Source: Diacronema lutheri (lineage: Eukaryota > Haptophyta > Pavlovophyceae > Pavlovales > Pavlovaceae). Taken from it: 64,000 bases of DNA. The position numbers and the translations under genes are program-made. This document shows positions 10,301 to 19,303 of the stretch, piece after piece (position 1 is the first letter of the stretch; the number at the start of each line of letters is the position of its first letter). The DNA lies in assembly GCA_019448385.1 (NCBI GenBank), contig JAGTXO010000067.1:108093-172092 (forward strand), written 5' to 3'. The notes below the pieces were generated by a model. The model worked only from the letters and a program-made list of their open reading frames with translations. It had not been told where the DNA came from and did not search any database.

Positions 10301-13300
10301 CGACAGCGCGGCCGGCAAGACGACCGTCGCGGCGTGCGCGTCGCTCCCGCCGCGCATGGGCGATGGGCAGCTGGCCATCCGGCGGCACACGCTCGGCACG
10401 GGCGCCGACGCGCCGGCGCACGCCGTCGTCTCGCTCCGCGTCGCGCACGTGAGCCACGCCATCCGCCGCGCGGCGGACGACGGCGGCGCGCGCGCCGAGC
10501 GGATGGCGCGCGCCGCGCGCGCGTTTTGCGATGTGGCGGCCGCGCTGCGCGTCGACGCGATCCTGGCGGAGGTGCCCGAGGACCGCCCGACGGGCACGCC
10601 CTTCCTTGGCGGGCTGCTCGAGTTTTGGAACAAACGCCACGGGAGCTCGACGGCGCCAGCCACGCTCGCGCTCGGAGACGTGCGCGAGGTGGCCAAGCGG
10701 ACGGCCGACGCAGCGGCCGGCCGAGCGGACGAGGTCCCTGCGGCTGGCCGTCCGCAGGTCGCGGCGCGCGCGTGCGCTGGCGCGATTGGCGGCGGCGCGG
10801 GCGCGGCGGGCGCCTCGGACGCTGCGCCCCGTGCACTGGCGGGCGCGTCGGGTGCGCGCACGGACGGCGGCCCTGCCGACGCACCGCGCCAGCTGGAGAG
10901 CCGCTACGGCGAGGCGAGCAAGCTCGACCTACCCCAAGATTCCACTACGGGCTGCGTCCTCGACGCTCGCGAGGCCCAGGACCGCGCGCGCGTGCCTGCT
11001 GCGCCCGACGGCACAGCGCTGCGCCGCGTGCTCGACGCCGTCGGCGCGGGCGCGCCCGCGCAGCGCAGCCCGCGCTGGCACGACGAGCGATGGGAGGAGG
11101 TCACGGGCAGCAAGGTTGGCGACGTCGTGAACGACAACGCCGGCGTCGCGCACGAGACGCTCACCGACGAGTACGTGCACCGGCGGCGGCGCGAGGTGCG
11201 GACCAAGGCGACGACCGCGGGCATCCTCGGCGAGGCCGTCGCGCTGCGCAAGCTGGCGGCCGCGTACGGCATCACCGTCGTGTGCAACCTGCCGATGGTG
11301 CGTGCGGACCCGCACGACAAGAGCGCGCCGTTCGCCTTCTCGCCGGACGGGCTCGCCATCCTCCCCGAAGACAACGAGCAGGTCCTCGTCGAGGTGAAGA
11401 CGCTCACCAAGGCGGACGCCAAGGCGCACGAGGACGGGCCGCCGCAGCCGCACCGCGATCAGCTGCAGCTCGGCATGCACGTCCTCGGCGTGCGCAAAGC
11501 GCTCTACGTGCAGTACCTCAGGCACGAGGACCGGATCGTCGTGCACGTCGTGACGCGCGGCGTCGGCTGGCTTGCATTCGCGCAGCCGAGGGTGCAGGCC
11601 TTCTGGGCGCGCGTCGTCGAGCGGCGCGCGCGGCTCGAGCGCGCGCGCGCCGACCACCCGGCTGCGAGCCGGCGGCACCGGCGGCAGCAGACGCCGGCCG
11701 GGCCGCCGCTCGTGCTCGCGCTGGACGGGCGCATCCCCGCCGCGCGCGCCGCCGCGCTGCACGCCGTCGCGCACGGCACCGCGAGCGCGGCGGCGGTGGC
11801 GGCGACGGCGGCGACGGGCGACGCGACGGCGTTGCAAGACGCGATCGCGGCGCTGCGCGCGCCCGTCGGCAATGCGGCGATCGACAGCGCAGCGCGTGCG
11901 GAGCGCGCGGCCGTCGAGCGGGCGATCGCGTACCTCGGGCAGCCGGCAGGCGACGCCGCCGCCCGCGGCACGGCCGAGGCGGCCGAGGAGGAGAGGACGG
12001 TCGACGCCGACATCTGCGCGTTGCTGCACCAGCTCGGCGCGAGCGTGGCGCACGTGCACGTCGAGGACGCGGATTGCGTCACGCGTGAGCACTGGGGCGG
12101 GGCGGTGCTCGCTGCAGCGGGCGACCCGTCGAGCGCCCCCGCCATTTCGAGCGTCATCGTCGCGCACATCGTGCGGCTCGCCGGCTTTGGCGTCGAGCTC
12201 CCGCAGTCGATTCGCGTCGCCCCCAGCACGGCCGACTGGCACGAGGGCTGGCTCGACGTGCAGTGCGTGCTGCTGCGCACGCGCCGGCGCGGGCGGCGCG
12301 ACGACGACTTTGTGGCCGTCGTCAGGCGCGGTGGGCGCTGGTTTGCGTGCGAGCCCGGCCGCGCGCGGCGGCTGCAGTGGCGGTCGGTCCTGCGCCGCGC
12401 GCGCGGCGGCGTCGACGGGACCGGCGAGGAGGCGTTCGCGGTCGTCTACGTGCGGCGCGGCGACGCGGCCGGCGACGCGGCTGGCGACGCGCAGGCCGAA
12501 CGGGCGCGCGGCGGGCGCGCGCGCAGGCGCACGCGCGGCGGCACGCGCAAGCGCAAGCGCGGCGCCTCCGCCGGGCTCGAGGCGGCCGCGCCCGCCGGCG
12601 CGCCGGCGGGCGCTGCTCACCGCCCGCCCGCCAGGCGTGCCACGGTCGCCGCGCGCACCACGCGCTCTGTGACCGACGCGCGGCACTCGGCGCCTGCCGC
12701 CACGGTTGCACCTGTCTTCGACTGGCGCGCCGGCCGCCCGCCCCCTGCCGCCGCCGCCGCCGCCAAGCGCGGCCAGGCGCTCGAGCCGGGGCAGTTCGCG
12801 CGGCCGCGTGGGCGCGCGCCATGGGGCAAGGTCTGGGACAGAGTCTCGGGTGCGTGGGCGGACAAGCCGACTGGTGCTGCCGTCGCCGCCGCGCCGCCGC
12901 CGCTGCCGCCCGCCGCCGCGCCGCCGCCCGCCGCCGCGCCGCCGCCCACCGCCGCGCCGCCGCCCGCCGCCGCGCCGCCGCCCGCCGTCGCGCCGCCGCC
13001 CGCCGCCGCGCCGCCGCCGCCGCCGCCACCGGCGGCGCTCGGCCGCCGGCAGCACGTCGGCGCGGGCGGCAGCGCGGCGGGCCGGCGGCTCGCGGCCATC
13101 GCACGGCGGCAGCGCGGCGTGCGCGCGCCGCCGCCCGCCGCGCGCTTCCTCGCCACGCTGCCGCCACCGCCACGCGACGGCCTCGCGCGCACGAGCAAGC
13201 AGGCGCGCGCGAGGCGCAACGCGGACGGACGGCCGGCGCACGCGCGCGCGGCCAACGCGCGCGCCTTCTACCGCGGCGTGGAGCTCGGCGTGCACGCGAC

Positions 13301-16300
13301 GCGCGCCATCGTCGACGCGCGCCACGCCGACCTGCCGCAGGCCGTCTTCGTGGCGGAGGCGCGGGCGATCGTCGCGCGCTCCGCCGGCGGCGGCGCGCTG
13401 CTCGCGCCGGACGACGTGCGCGACCTGTGCGACGCGCAGACGGACGCCGATCGCGCTGCGATCTGGGCGTCGGTGGGCGCGCACGAGGCGACGCGCATCT
13501 TCGCGCTCGTCACGCGCAACGCGAGCTTGGCGGGCGCGGCGCTGCTCGTGCTGCACACGCCGGCGGGCGCGCCGGCGCGCGCGCTCGGGCTCGTGGCGAC
13601 GCGCTCGCGCGCGCCGTCGACGGGCGCGCCGCGCGACGCGCACAGGGCGCTGGTGCAGCGGTTGGACGTGCTGATGGACGCGATCGCCGCGGCGCGAGGC
13701 GCGTCGCCGCTCGAGCTCGAGCTCGCGCTCGCGCCCGAGCCGCAGAGCGCGTGCAACGCGCGTGCGGCCGCGCTGCTCTGCCTGCAGGCCGTCGCGGACG
13801 CGAGCGGCCGTCCCGCCGCTGAGGACGCGCTGGCCGCGCTCGACGACGCGCGCGGCATCGACCGGCACTGCCACGCCGTCCGGCAGCAGATCGAGGCGAA
13901 GCTCGCGTGGCGGCGCGCCGACGGCGCCGTCGGCGTTGACGGCGCCGACGGCGCGCCCGCGCTCGCGCCTGCCGCCGCACCGCCGGCGTGCGCGCCGGCG
14001 CACGCTGCCGGCGAGGCGGCGGTCGACCAGGCGATCGTCACGCGGGTGCGCGACGCGCTGCGCGCGTGGGCGACGACTGGCACCGCGCCCAGCGCGGCGG
14101 TGCTCGACGACGCCTGCGCCGCGTACACGGCCCGCGCACGCGCGCGCAAGGACGCGCGCACGGCGCTGGGCCCGACGCGCGCGGCCGAGCTGCTCGCCGC
14201 GGCCGCGCGCGGCGGAGCCGACGGGGCGGATGCCGCGCGCGCGCTGCTCGGCGGCACGCCGCGCCTGCTCGTCGTGCTCCTCTGCGTGCCCGTCGCCGCG
14301 CCGTCCGGCGAGCCGCCGCGCCCGGTCGGGCTGCTCGTCGCCGACCGGCCGACGGACGACTCGCGCCCGGCCGCGCTCGTGCGCTACGACTTTGCGCCGC
14401 TCGACGCGGACGTGGCCGTCGCGGTCGGCGCGCATGCCGTCGCGCTGGCCAGTGCGATCTGGCCGCTGCTCGCGGCCGAGGGGGAGCCGCGGCCATCGCC
14501 CGTCGTGCGCTCGCAGCCGCGCGGCGGCGACGATGGCGCGCGTGCGCTCGCAACGTTCGCGTGCCTCGACGCGCTGATGACCGCCAGCGTCGGCGCGCAC
14601 GGCCTCGCGGGCGGCGCGGGCATGCTGCCCGCGCTGGTCGCGCGAGGCGCCGCGGCCGCCCAGCGCGAGCGGCAGCTGCGCGCGGCCGCCGAGAGGCTGG
14701 GCGGCACGGTCGCTGGGTGGCCGGACACGGGCGCGAGCGCGGCGGGCGCGAGCGTCGACGAGGAGGCGCGCACGTACGAGGTCGAGGCGGTCGTCGACGA
14801 GCGCCGCAAGGCGGGCAAGAAGGTGACGTTCCAGTTCCGGATCAGGTGGCGGGGCTACGACGAGAGCGCCGACACGTGGGAGCCTGAGGCCAACGTGAGC
14901 AGGGACCTCGTCGCCCAGTTCCGCAAGACGCGCGACGAGCAGAAGCGGCGCGCGGGCGTATCGGGCAGCGGCAGCGGCGGCGCGGGCGCGGCGTCGGCAT
15001 TGGCGTCGGCGCCGCTTCGCGCGCACGGCGAGTCGGGCGCCGCGGGCAAGCGCGCCGCGGCGGGTGCCGCCGCGAGCGCGCGCGACGCCGCGGGCGCGCG
15101 CGCGCCGAGCGTTCCCCGCGCGCGCGGCGTCGAGCGCGCGCGCGTGGACGAGCCCGCTGCGCCGAGCGCGCGCGCCGCCGGCGGCGCGACGGCGCGCACG
15201 CGCGTCAGCGTGCTCCCGGGCTTCGTGGTCAAGCGCTCGACGCTCAACGCGGGGCCGCAGGCGGTGACGGCGCAGCCCGGTGCGCGGAAGGAGCTGCGGC
15301 GCATCGCGGCGGCCGTGCACAGGCTCACGACACAGGCGTACCGCGTCATCAACAAGGTGGTGCGCGACGAGGCTGCGGTGGCGAGCGCGCAGGCCGTCGG
15401 CGCGGCGTCGGGCGGCCCGTCGACCAGCGTGCACACGTCGACCACGATGGACAAGGGAACCGTCCGTGCGATCTTCTCGGCCATCGGCTGGCACAAGGAC
15501 GAGAGCACGTACGGTGCAGCGCCCCGAGGCAAGCCCGCCGAGCAAGCCGCCGCGCAGACCAAGGCGGCGACGGCGCGCGCCGTCGGCGAGATGGCCGAGG
15601 GCGTCCAGCCCGTCTGCGCGGTGGGCCTCACGGAGATCCTCGAGGCGGAGGCGACGCAGGTGTCCACCGCGTGCCTGATGCATCCATCGCGCGTCGTGAA
15701 CGGGCTGCTCCGCGACGTCGTCCGCGCGGCAGTCGAGCGCGACGAGGCGCTCGTCGCGCTGCCCGAGATGCAGCGAAACGCGCGCGTGCGCGAGCTGTGC
15801 GAGCGGCTGCTGCGCGGCGACGTGGAGGGCGCGCGCGTCGGCTGCCCCGCCGCGCTCGACCGCCACCTGCCCGACATGGTCCTCCACAAGATCGACTACA
15901 AGTGCACGCCCACGAAAAGGTGGAACTACGACCGGCACACGACGCGCTACTTCCTCGTGCAGATCCGCACCCTGCAGCACGTGGCCGAGGGGCAGGCGCT
16001 GCTCTGCCGGCTCGCGCACATCCACACGCAGCTGACCGGACGGCCGCCGCGGTACAATGTGGCGCCGCTGCGCACGCACAATGTGCGCGCGAGGCGTGGC
16101 TGCCGCTGCCGCCGCCGAGCGCCCAAGCGCGCGCGCCGCCGCCGTGCGCGCCGCCCCGCGGCCAGGTTGGTCACGCGCCCGCGCGCTCGCGCGCCGCGCG
16201 CTGCGCGCAGGTGCCGCGCAACGTGCGCCTCGCCGCGAGCGCCATCTGGGTGACGCTTTCGGATGACGAGCGCAAGGAGCTGCGCGCGCGGCTCAAGGCG

Positions 16301-17935
16301 CTGGACCTGCGCGACCACGATGGCGAGCCGATCAAGTGGACAGGCACAAACGGCAACACCCCGCCGATGTCGGACGTGCGCGTCAGGTACGCGGTCTTTG
16401 CGACGCGCTTCGACATCTCCAACCGCGTCTTCGACTACGCCGGGCGCGAGCGGCCGCCGGCCGATCTGCCGTGGCACGCGCGGCGCTCGTGGGTTGGCCT
16501 CGCGCCGCTGCCGCGCGTGCCGCTCCCGGGCCGGCAGCCCGTCAAGTCGGTGGTGACAGATGGCGTCGCCGTGCACGCCGTCGGGACCGTCCTCGTGCCG
16601 AAGGCGCAGGCGCCGGCCGGCGGCTCGGGCGTCCTGCACCGCTGGCGCCGGCCGGACGGGCGCATCGCCGTCGCGCTCGGCTCCGAGCTGCGGCGGGCGA
16701 TCGACGTCGAGGCGGCGGTCGTCGTCGCGGCCGACCCGAACATGGGCAACATCACCACCTACTCTGCGCACGTCGGGCGGGCGGCCGTCTGGCGGCAGTT
16801 CACGCAGCGCGCGCGCGCGCGCGCCGCGGGCTTTGCGCGCGAGACGGCCAAGACCAACGCGGCGCGGCGGCGCGTGCGCACCGACGGGCGCGGCGAGGAG
16901 TTCAGCGTGGAGGCGGACGAGGCGCGGCTTGGCGAGGCGCACAGCGCCAAGGTGCTCGACGCGGGCAAATACATCGCCTTCCACCGCGAGAGCGCGCGGG
17001 TGCGCGAGCGCGCCGCCGAGCACGTGTACGACGCGCCGGCGCGCCGGAAGGAGCGCTGGCGGCGCGACAGCGGCGGGCGGTCCAACGCGGCGCGCGTCGC
17101 CGAGGCGCTCATCGCGGCGCACTGTGTCGACGGCGTGACGCGCGACCGGCTGCTCGTGTGCGTGGGCAAGTGGCTGCGCGACCACAAGGGCGCGCAGCCC
17201 AAGGGCGCGCCGCCCGCCTTCCAGGTGGGGCTGCTGCGCGAGCTGCGGCGGCGCGGCGTCGCGGCCGTCTTCGTGCCCGAGCCGTACACGTCGATGCACT
17301 GCTCGATGCCGCGGCTCGCCAAGGGCGGCAGGCTGCAGCGCTGCGGCGCGGAGCTCGCGCAGAACCCGCGCCTGCCCGTGGCAAAGGGCGGCACGCGCAC
17401 GGTGCACGCGCTCGTCATCTGCCCGGCGTGCAACGGCGGCAAGAAGCCCGTGCACCGCGACTACAACGCCGCGCGCAACATCTTCTACGACGTGCACGAC
17501 ATGGCGGCGCACGCGGCCGGGCGCGACACCACGTCGACGCCTGAGCGCTTTGCCCTCGTGCTCGCCTGGTGGGCGCGCGGCGAGGTGTGGGAGCGTGAGG
17601 AGCGCATGGTGCACGGCGAGGGCGACGACTGCGACGACGAGTGCGACGGCGACGACGAGGGCGACGACGAGGGCGACGACGACGACGACGACGATGGCAG
17701 CGGCGACGGCGGCGGCGGCGAGGGCGACGGCGACGGCGACGGCGACGGAGGCGGCGGCGGCGACGACGACGATGACGGCGGGGGAGGCGGCGGCGGCGAC
17801 GGCGGTGGCGACGACGGCGGCGGGCGCGGCGGCGGTGGCGGCGGCGGCTCTCGCGCCCGCACCCCCGCCCGCGGAGCTGCCAGCGCCAGTGCCGGCGGCG
17901 GCAGCGCGCGCGGGCCGAAGCGCGGCCGGCGTTGA
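4353..17935 (+). CDS. Giant fusion: Ulp1-like protease, YqaJ-type nuclease, chromodomain and Fanzor RNA-guided nuclease (copy 1)
   Basis: Two exons, 4353-16082 and 16211-17935, joined by a 128-bp phase-0 GT-AG intron, give about 4,484 residues. Domains in order are as follows. Residues 1-780 are an Ala/Pro/Glu-rich unique region. About 667-870 is a Ulp1/C48-like peptidase with candidate His784, Asp807, Gln848 and Cys853. Poly-Pro/Ala linkers follow. About 2240-2425 is a YqaJ/lambda-exonuclease fold with Asp2332 (SPDGL), Glu2347-x-Lys2349 (VEVKT) and Gln2370 (DQLQLG). About 3471-3530 is a chromodomain with cage residues Tyr3475, Trp3499 and Trp3509. About 3620-4390 is Fanzor, with RuvC Asp4085 (AADPNMGN), Glu4267 (VPEPYTS) and Asp4327 (HRDYNAARN). 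The tail is Asp/Gly-rich. Fanzors are eukaryotic TnpB homologues that cut DNA guided by an omega RNA; the fusion's role in element spread is inference. ATG 4353 is the first in frame; an upstream exon is possible. Confidence 0.75.
6351..6960 (+). other. Ulp1/C48-like cysteine peptidase domain (in the giant gene, copy 1)
   Basis: The catalytic order His-Asp-Gln-Cys is that of clan CE peptidases (Ulp1, adenain). GHFTALRLVR gives the His, YDAVLVDTL the Asp about 23 residues later, and AQRGATCGLAVVGAL the Gln and Cys about 40 residues further on. The same four residues are kept in copy 2 (GHFTALRLVR, VLVDTL, AQRGATCGLAIVGAL), although surrounding residues differ. Ulp1-like peptidases are known passengers of several eukaryotic DNA transposons. 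The assignment rests on motif order only. Confidence 0.5.
7315..7372 (+). repeat. GCC trinucleotide run (poly-Ala), copy 1
   Basis: An almost pure GCC run coding for about 17 Ala residues. In copy 2 the matching run (57760-57836) is clearly longer and includes a Thr interruption. This is a length polymorphism between otherwise similar arms. Confidence 0.9.
11071..11625 (+). other. YqaJ/lambda-exonuclease-like PD-(D/E)XK nuclease domain (copy 1)
   Basis: The domain starts with SPRWHDERWEEVTGSKVGDV, as in YqaJ proteins, which commonly begin with a short W-rich helix. It continues with a helix carrying GILGEAVALRKLA, then FSPDGLAIL, VLVEVKTL, HRDQLQLGMHVLG and ALYVQYL. The Asp, Glu-x-Lys and Gln are the catalytic set of this fold. 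Copy 2 keeps all of them despite substitutions nearby. YqaJ nucleases act in viral or phage-like recombination as 5'-3' exonucleases; here a role in processing element DNA ends is inference. Confidence 0.8.
12895..13034 (+). repeat. Pro/Ala-coding repeat (APPPAA units), copy 1
   Basis: Tandem 18-bp units coding PPPAAA with Val and Thr variants form a linker between the second half of the YqaJ region and the next globular part. Copy 2 (about 52120-52245) has fewer units, so the linker length varies between copies. Confidence 0.85.
14764..14950 (+). other. Chromodomain (copy 1)
   Basis: The run TYEVEAVVDERRK, FRIRWRGYDESADTWEPE and NVSRDLVAQF is a textbook chromodomain of about 60 residues. 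All three aromatic-cage positions that bind methyl-lysine are present (Tyr, Trp, Trp). Copy 2 is the same except Ser for Arg in the last helix (NVSSDLV). Chromodomains on retrotransposon integrases steer insertion to marked chromatin; the same could apply here. Confidence 0.9.
16083..16210 (+). other. 128-bp phase-0 intron inside the Fanzor domain (copy 1)
   Basis: The donor follows the codon for Asn in APLRTHN (AAT|GTGCGC) and the acceptor is GCGCAG|GTGCCG. Splicing gives APLRTHN-VPRNVRL, matching the Fanzor pattern PLRT...VP. Without splicing the frame ends in an Arg-rich tail at 16253. The equivalent intron is at 48938-49065 in copy 2, with the same length and phase. Confidence 0.85.
17626..17932 (+). 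repeat. Asp/Gly-coding low-complexity tail of the Fanzor protein, copy 1
   Basis: GAC/GGC-rich repeats code for an acidic Asp-rich stretch and then a Gly-rich stretch, ending in a short basic motif (GPKRGRR). Copy 2 is two codons shorter in a Gly-Asp run. The basic end may be a nuclear localisation signal. Confidence 0.8.
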
Positions 17936-18341
17936 CGCACGGCCGAGCCGCGCAGCGGTCGACGCTTTGCGGGCTCTGCCCAGGTCGCGCGCGGCTGGCG
18001 ACGCGTGCCGCGCGCGGCACGACCGTGCACGCCGCCACCCGTGGCCGAGCGCGCCGCACCAGCCGGCCCGCTCCAACCGCCGTGCGGATCACGGACGCTC
18101 GCTACGGCTCGTCGGCGCGCGTCACCTGCGCCGGCGGCCACGGCGCCGTCTGCTCCGGCCTCGTCGCGAGCAGCCCGACCGCTGCTCGCCGCCCGCACGC
18201 CGCCGCAGCAACGCTGCGCGTCGTGCTCCCCCGCTCGCCAAACGCGAAGAGCTCCCTCACAAGGACGTCCTTCCGAACGGCCCGCGCTGCACTCGGGGCG
18301 CGATCGTGCCCCTGATCGGATTTGGCTTGACCATCTATACG
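17936..18341 (+). ncRNA. Candidate omega (guide) RNA region and right end, copy 1
   Basis: The about 405 bases from the Fanzor stop to 18341 have no convincing gene, yet reading them against 46813-47218 (reverse strand) I see no difference. Identity stops abruptly after CCATCTATACG. Fanzor and TnpB guide RNAs are known to be transcribed from the 3' end of the element, overlapping or following the nuclease gene, with the guide taken from flanking DNA beyond the end. On that model the scaffold would lie here and the guide would start at 18342. No RNA structure was computed. Confidence 0.45.
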
Positions 18342-18698
18342 ATGACCGAGCAGGCCCAAAGGCAGCCGCACGCGAGCAGGCCCAAAGGCCCACACGCGCC
18401 TAGCCACCGCGCGCCGCCGCCCGCGCGCCGCCGCACCGGTGGCCGCCGTCAATCACACCACCGGCCGACGCGCACGCGCACGCCGAGGCCCGAAGATCGT
18501 CGGCGACGACCGCCACCCCCGAGCCGCCGCCTGCCACGTCGCCAAGCCGCCCGCCGCCGCTGCAGAGCGCGACGCCCGCCGCCAGCGAGCCGCCGCCCTC
18601 CCCGCCGCGTCGCAGCCCCCTGCCGCCGCCGCGAAGCGCACCGCCACCCGCCGCCAGCGTGGCAAGCGCCGCGATGCTGGCCGCGTGGCCGCGCACGC
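18342..18698. other. Flank of copy 1, no gene seen
   Basis: Immediately right of the element end. CAGGCCCAAAGGC occurs near 18350 and again near 18380. The part from about 18380 to 18560 (GCCCAAAGGCCC, CGCCTAGCC and a stretch ending in GAGCCGCCGCC) resembles 46347-46520 in the same orientation, so both element copies lie near members of one older diverged repeat. No coding motif is seen. Confidence 0.4.
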
Positions 18699-19266
18699 GC
18701 GCCCCGCCACCCCCAAACCCACCGACCGGGGCGAAAAGTACGTTGTTCGCGGTGCCGGCGCAGTCGATGGGCAGGGGCGGCGGGGCGCGCGGAACGCGGC
18801 CATCAGAGCGCGAGGGCGCAGCCGTCGCAAGCGAAGGTTTCGTCGTAGAGAAGGCCACGCCGCCGTCGCTCGTGCGGCCGTGCGCGCGCGCCCCGCCACC
18901 TCCAAACCCACCGACCGGGGCGAAAAGTACGTTGTTCGCGGTGCCGGCGCAGTCGATGGGCAGGGGCGGCGGGGCGCGCGGAACGCGGCCATCAGAGCGC
19001 GAGGGCGCAGCCGTCGCAAGCGAAGGTTTCGTCGTAGAGAAGGCCACGCCGCCGTCGCTCGTGCGGCCGTGCGCGCGCGCCCCGCCACCCCCAAACCCAC
19101 CGACCGGGGCGAAAAGTACGTTGTTCGCGGTGCCGGCGCAGTCGATGGGCAGGGGCGGCGGGGCGCGCGGAGCGCGGCCAGCAGAGCGCGAGGGCGCAGC
19201 CGTCGCAAGCGAAGGTTTCGTCGTAGAGAAGGCCACGCCGCCGTCGCTCGTGCGGCCGTGCGCGCG
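18699..19266 (+). repeat. 189-bp tandem repeat, three copies
   Basis: Three head-to-tail copies with an exact 189-base period (for example CGTTGTTCGCGG at 18741, 18930 and 19119). Only a few substitutions separate them; the third copy has AGCGCGGCCAGCAG in place of AACGCGGCCATCAG. The period is 63 codons, so the plus-strand frame stays open across all three, but the array ends 38 bases before the likely start of the next gene. It probably forms the upstream region of that gene. Confidence 0.95.
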
Positions 19267-19303
19267 AGTCATCAATTATTGGCATGATGGTGGACGGGAT
19301 CGG

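Larger units (their letters stand above)
6348..18341 (+). mobile_element. Fanzor-bearing element, copy 1 (shared arm of the inverted pair)
   Basis: This interval matches 46813-58795 on the opposite strand. The match begins at the codons for LLAWAGDAA, runs through the whole protease-YqaJ-chromodomain-Fanzor coding region and ends with the 3' non-coding block. Copies differ most in the first about 900 bases and in repeat lengths; the Fanzor exon differs by one visible substitution (Ala/Val) and the length of an Asp-Gly run. DNA to the left, and so the N-terminus, is unrelated. No terminal inverted repeat or target duplication could be identified, and no transposase lies in this arm. Confidence 0.8.

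Noticed and set aside
7464-10640. A 1,058-residue minus-strand open frame, and similar long antisense frames at 3980-6466, 10929-16079, 47078-52731 and 60140-62755
   Set aside because: They mirror the giant element gene. Translations are Arg/Ala-rich without motifs and follow from the absence of AT-rich stop codons in this composition.
17626-17932. The Asp/Gly-rich tail as a separate acidic protein
   Set aside because: It is in frame with the Fanzor exon in both copies and has no start of its own.
15200-17935. A prokaryotic IS605/IS607 TnpB insertion
   Set aside because: The gene has a spliceosomal intron and a chromodomain, and no TnpA tyrosine or serine transposase gene lies beside it.
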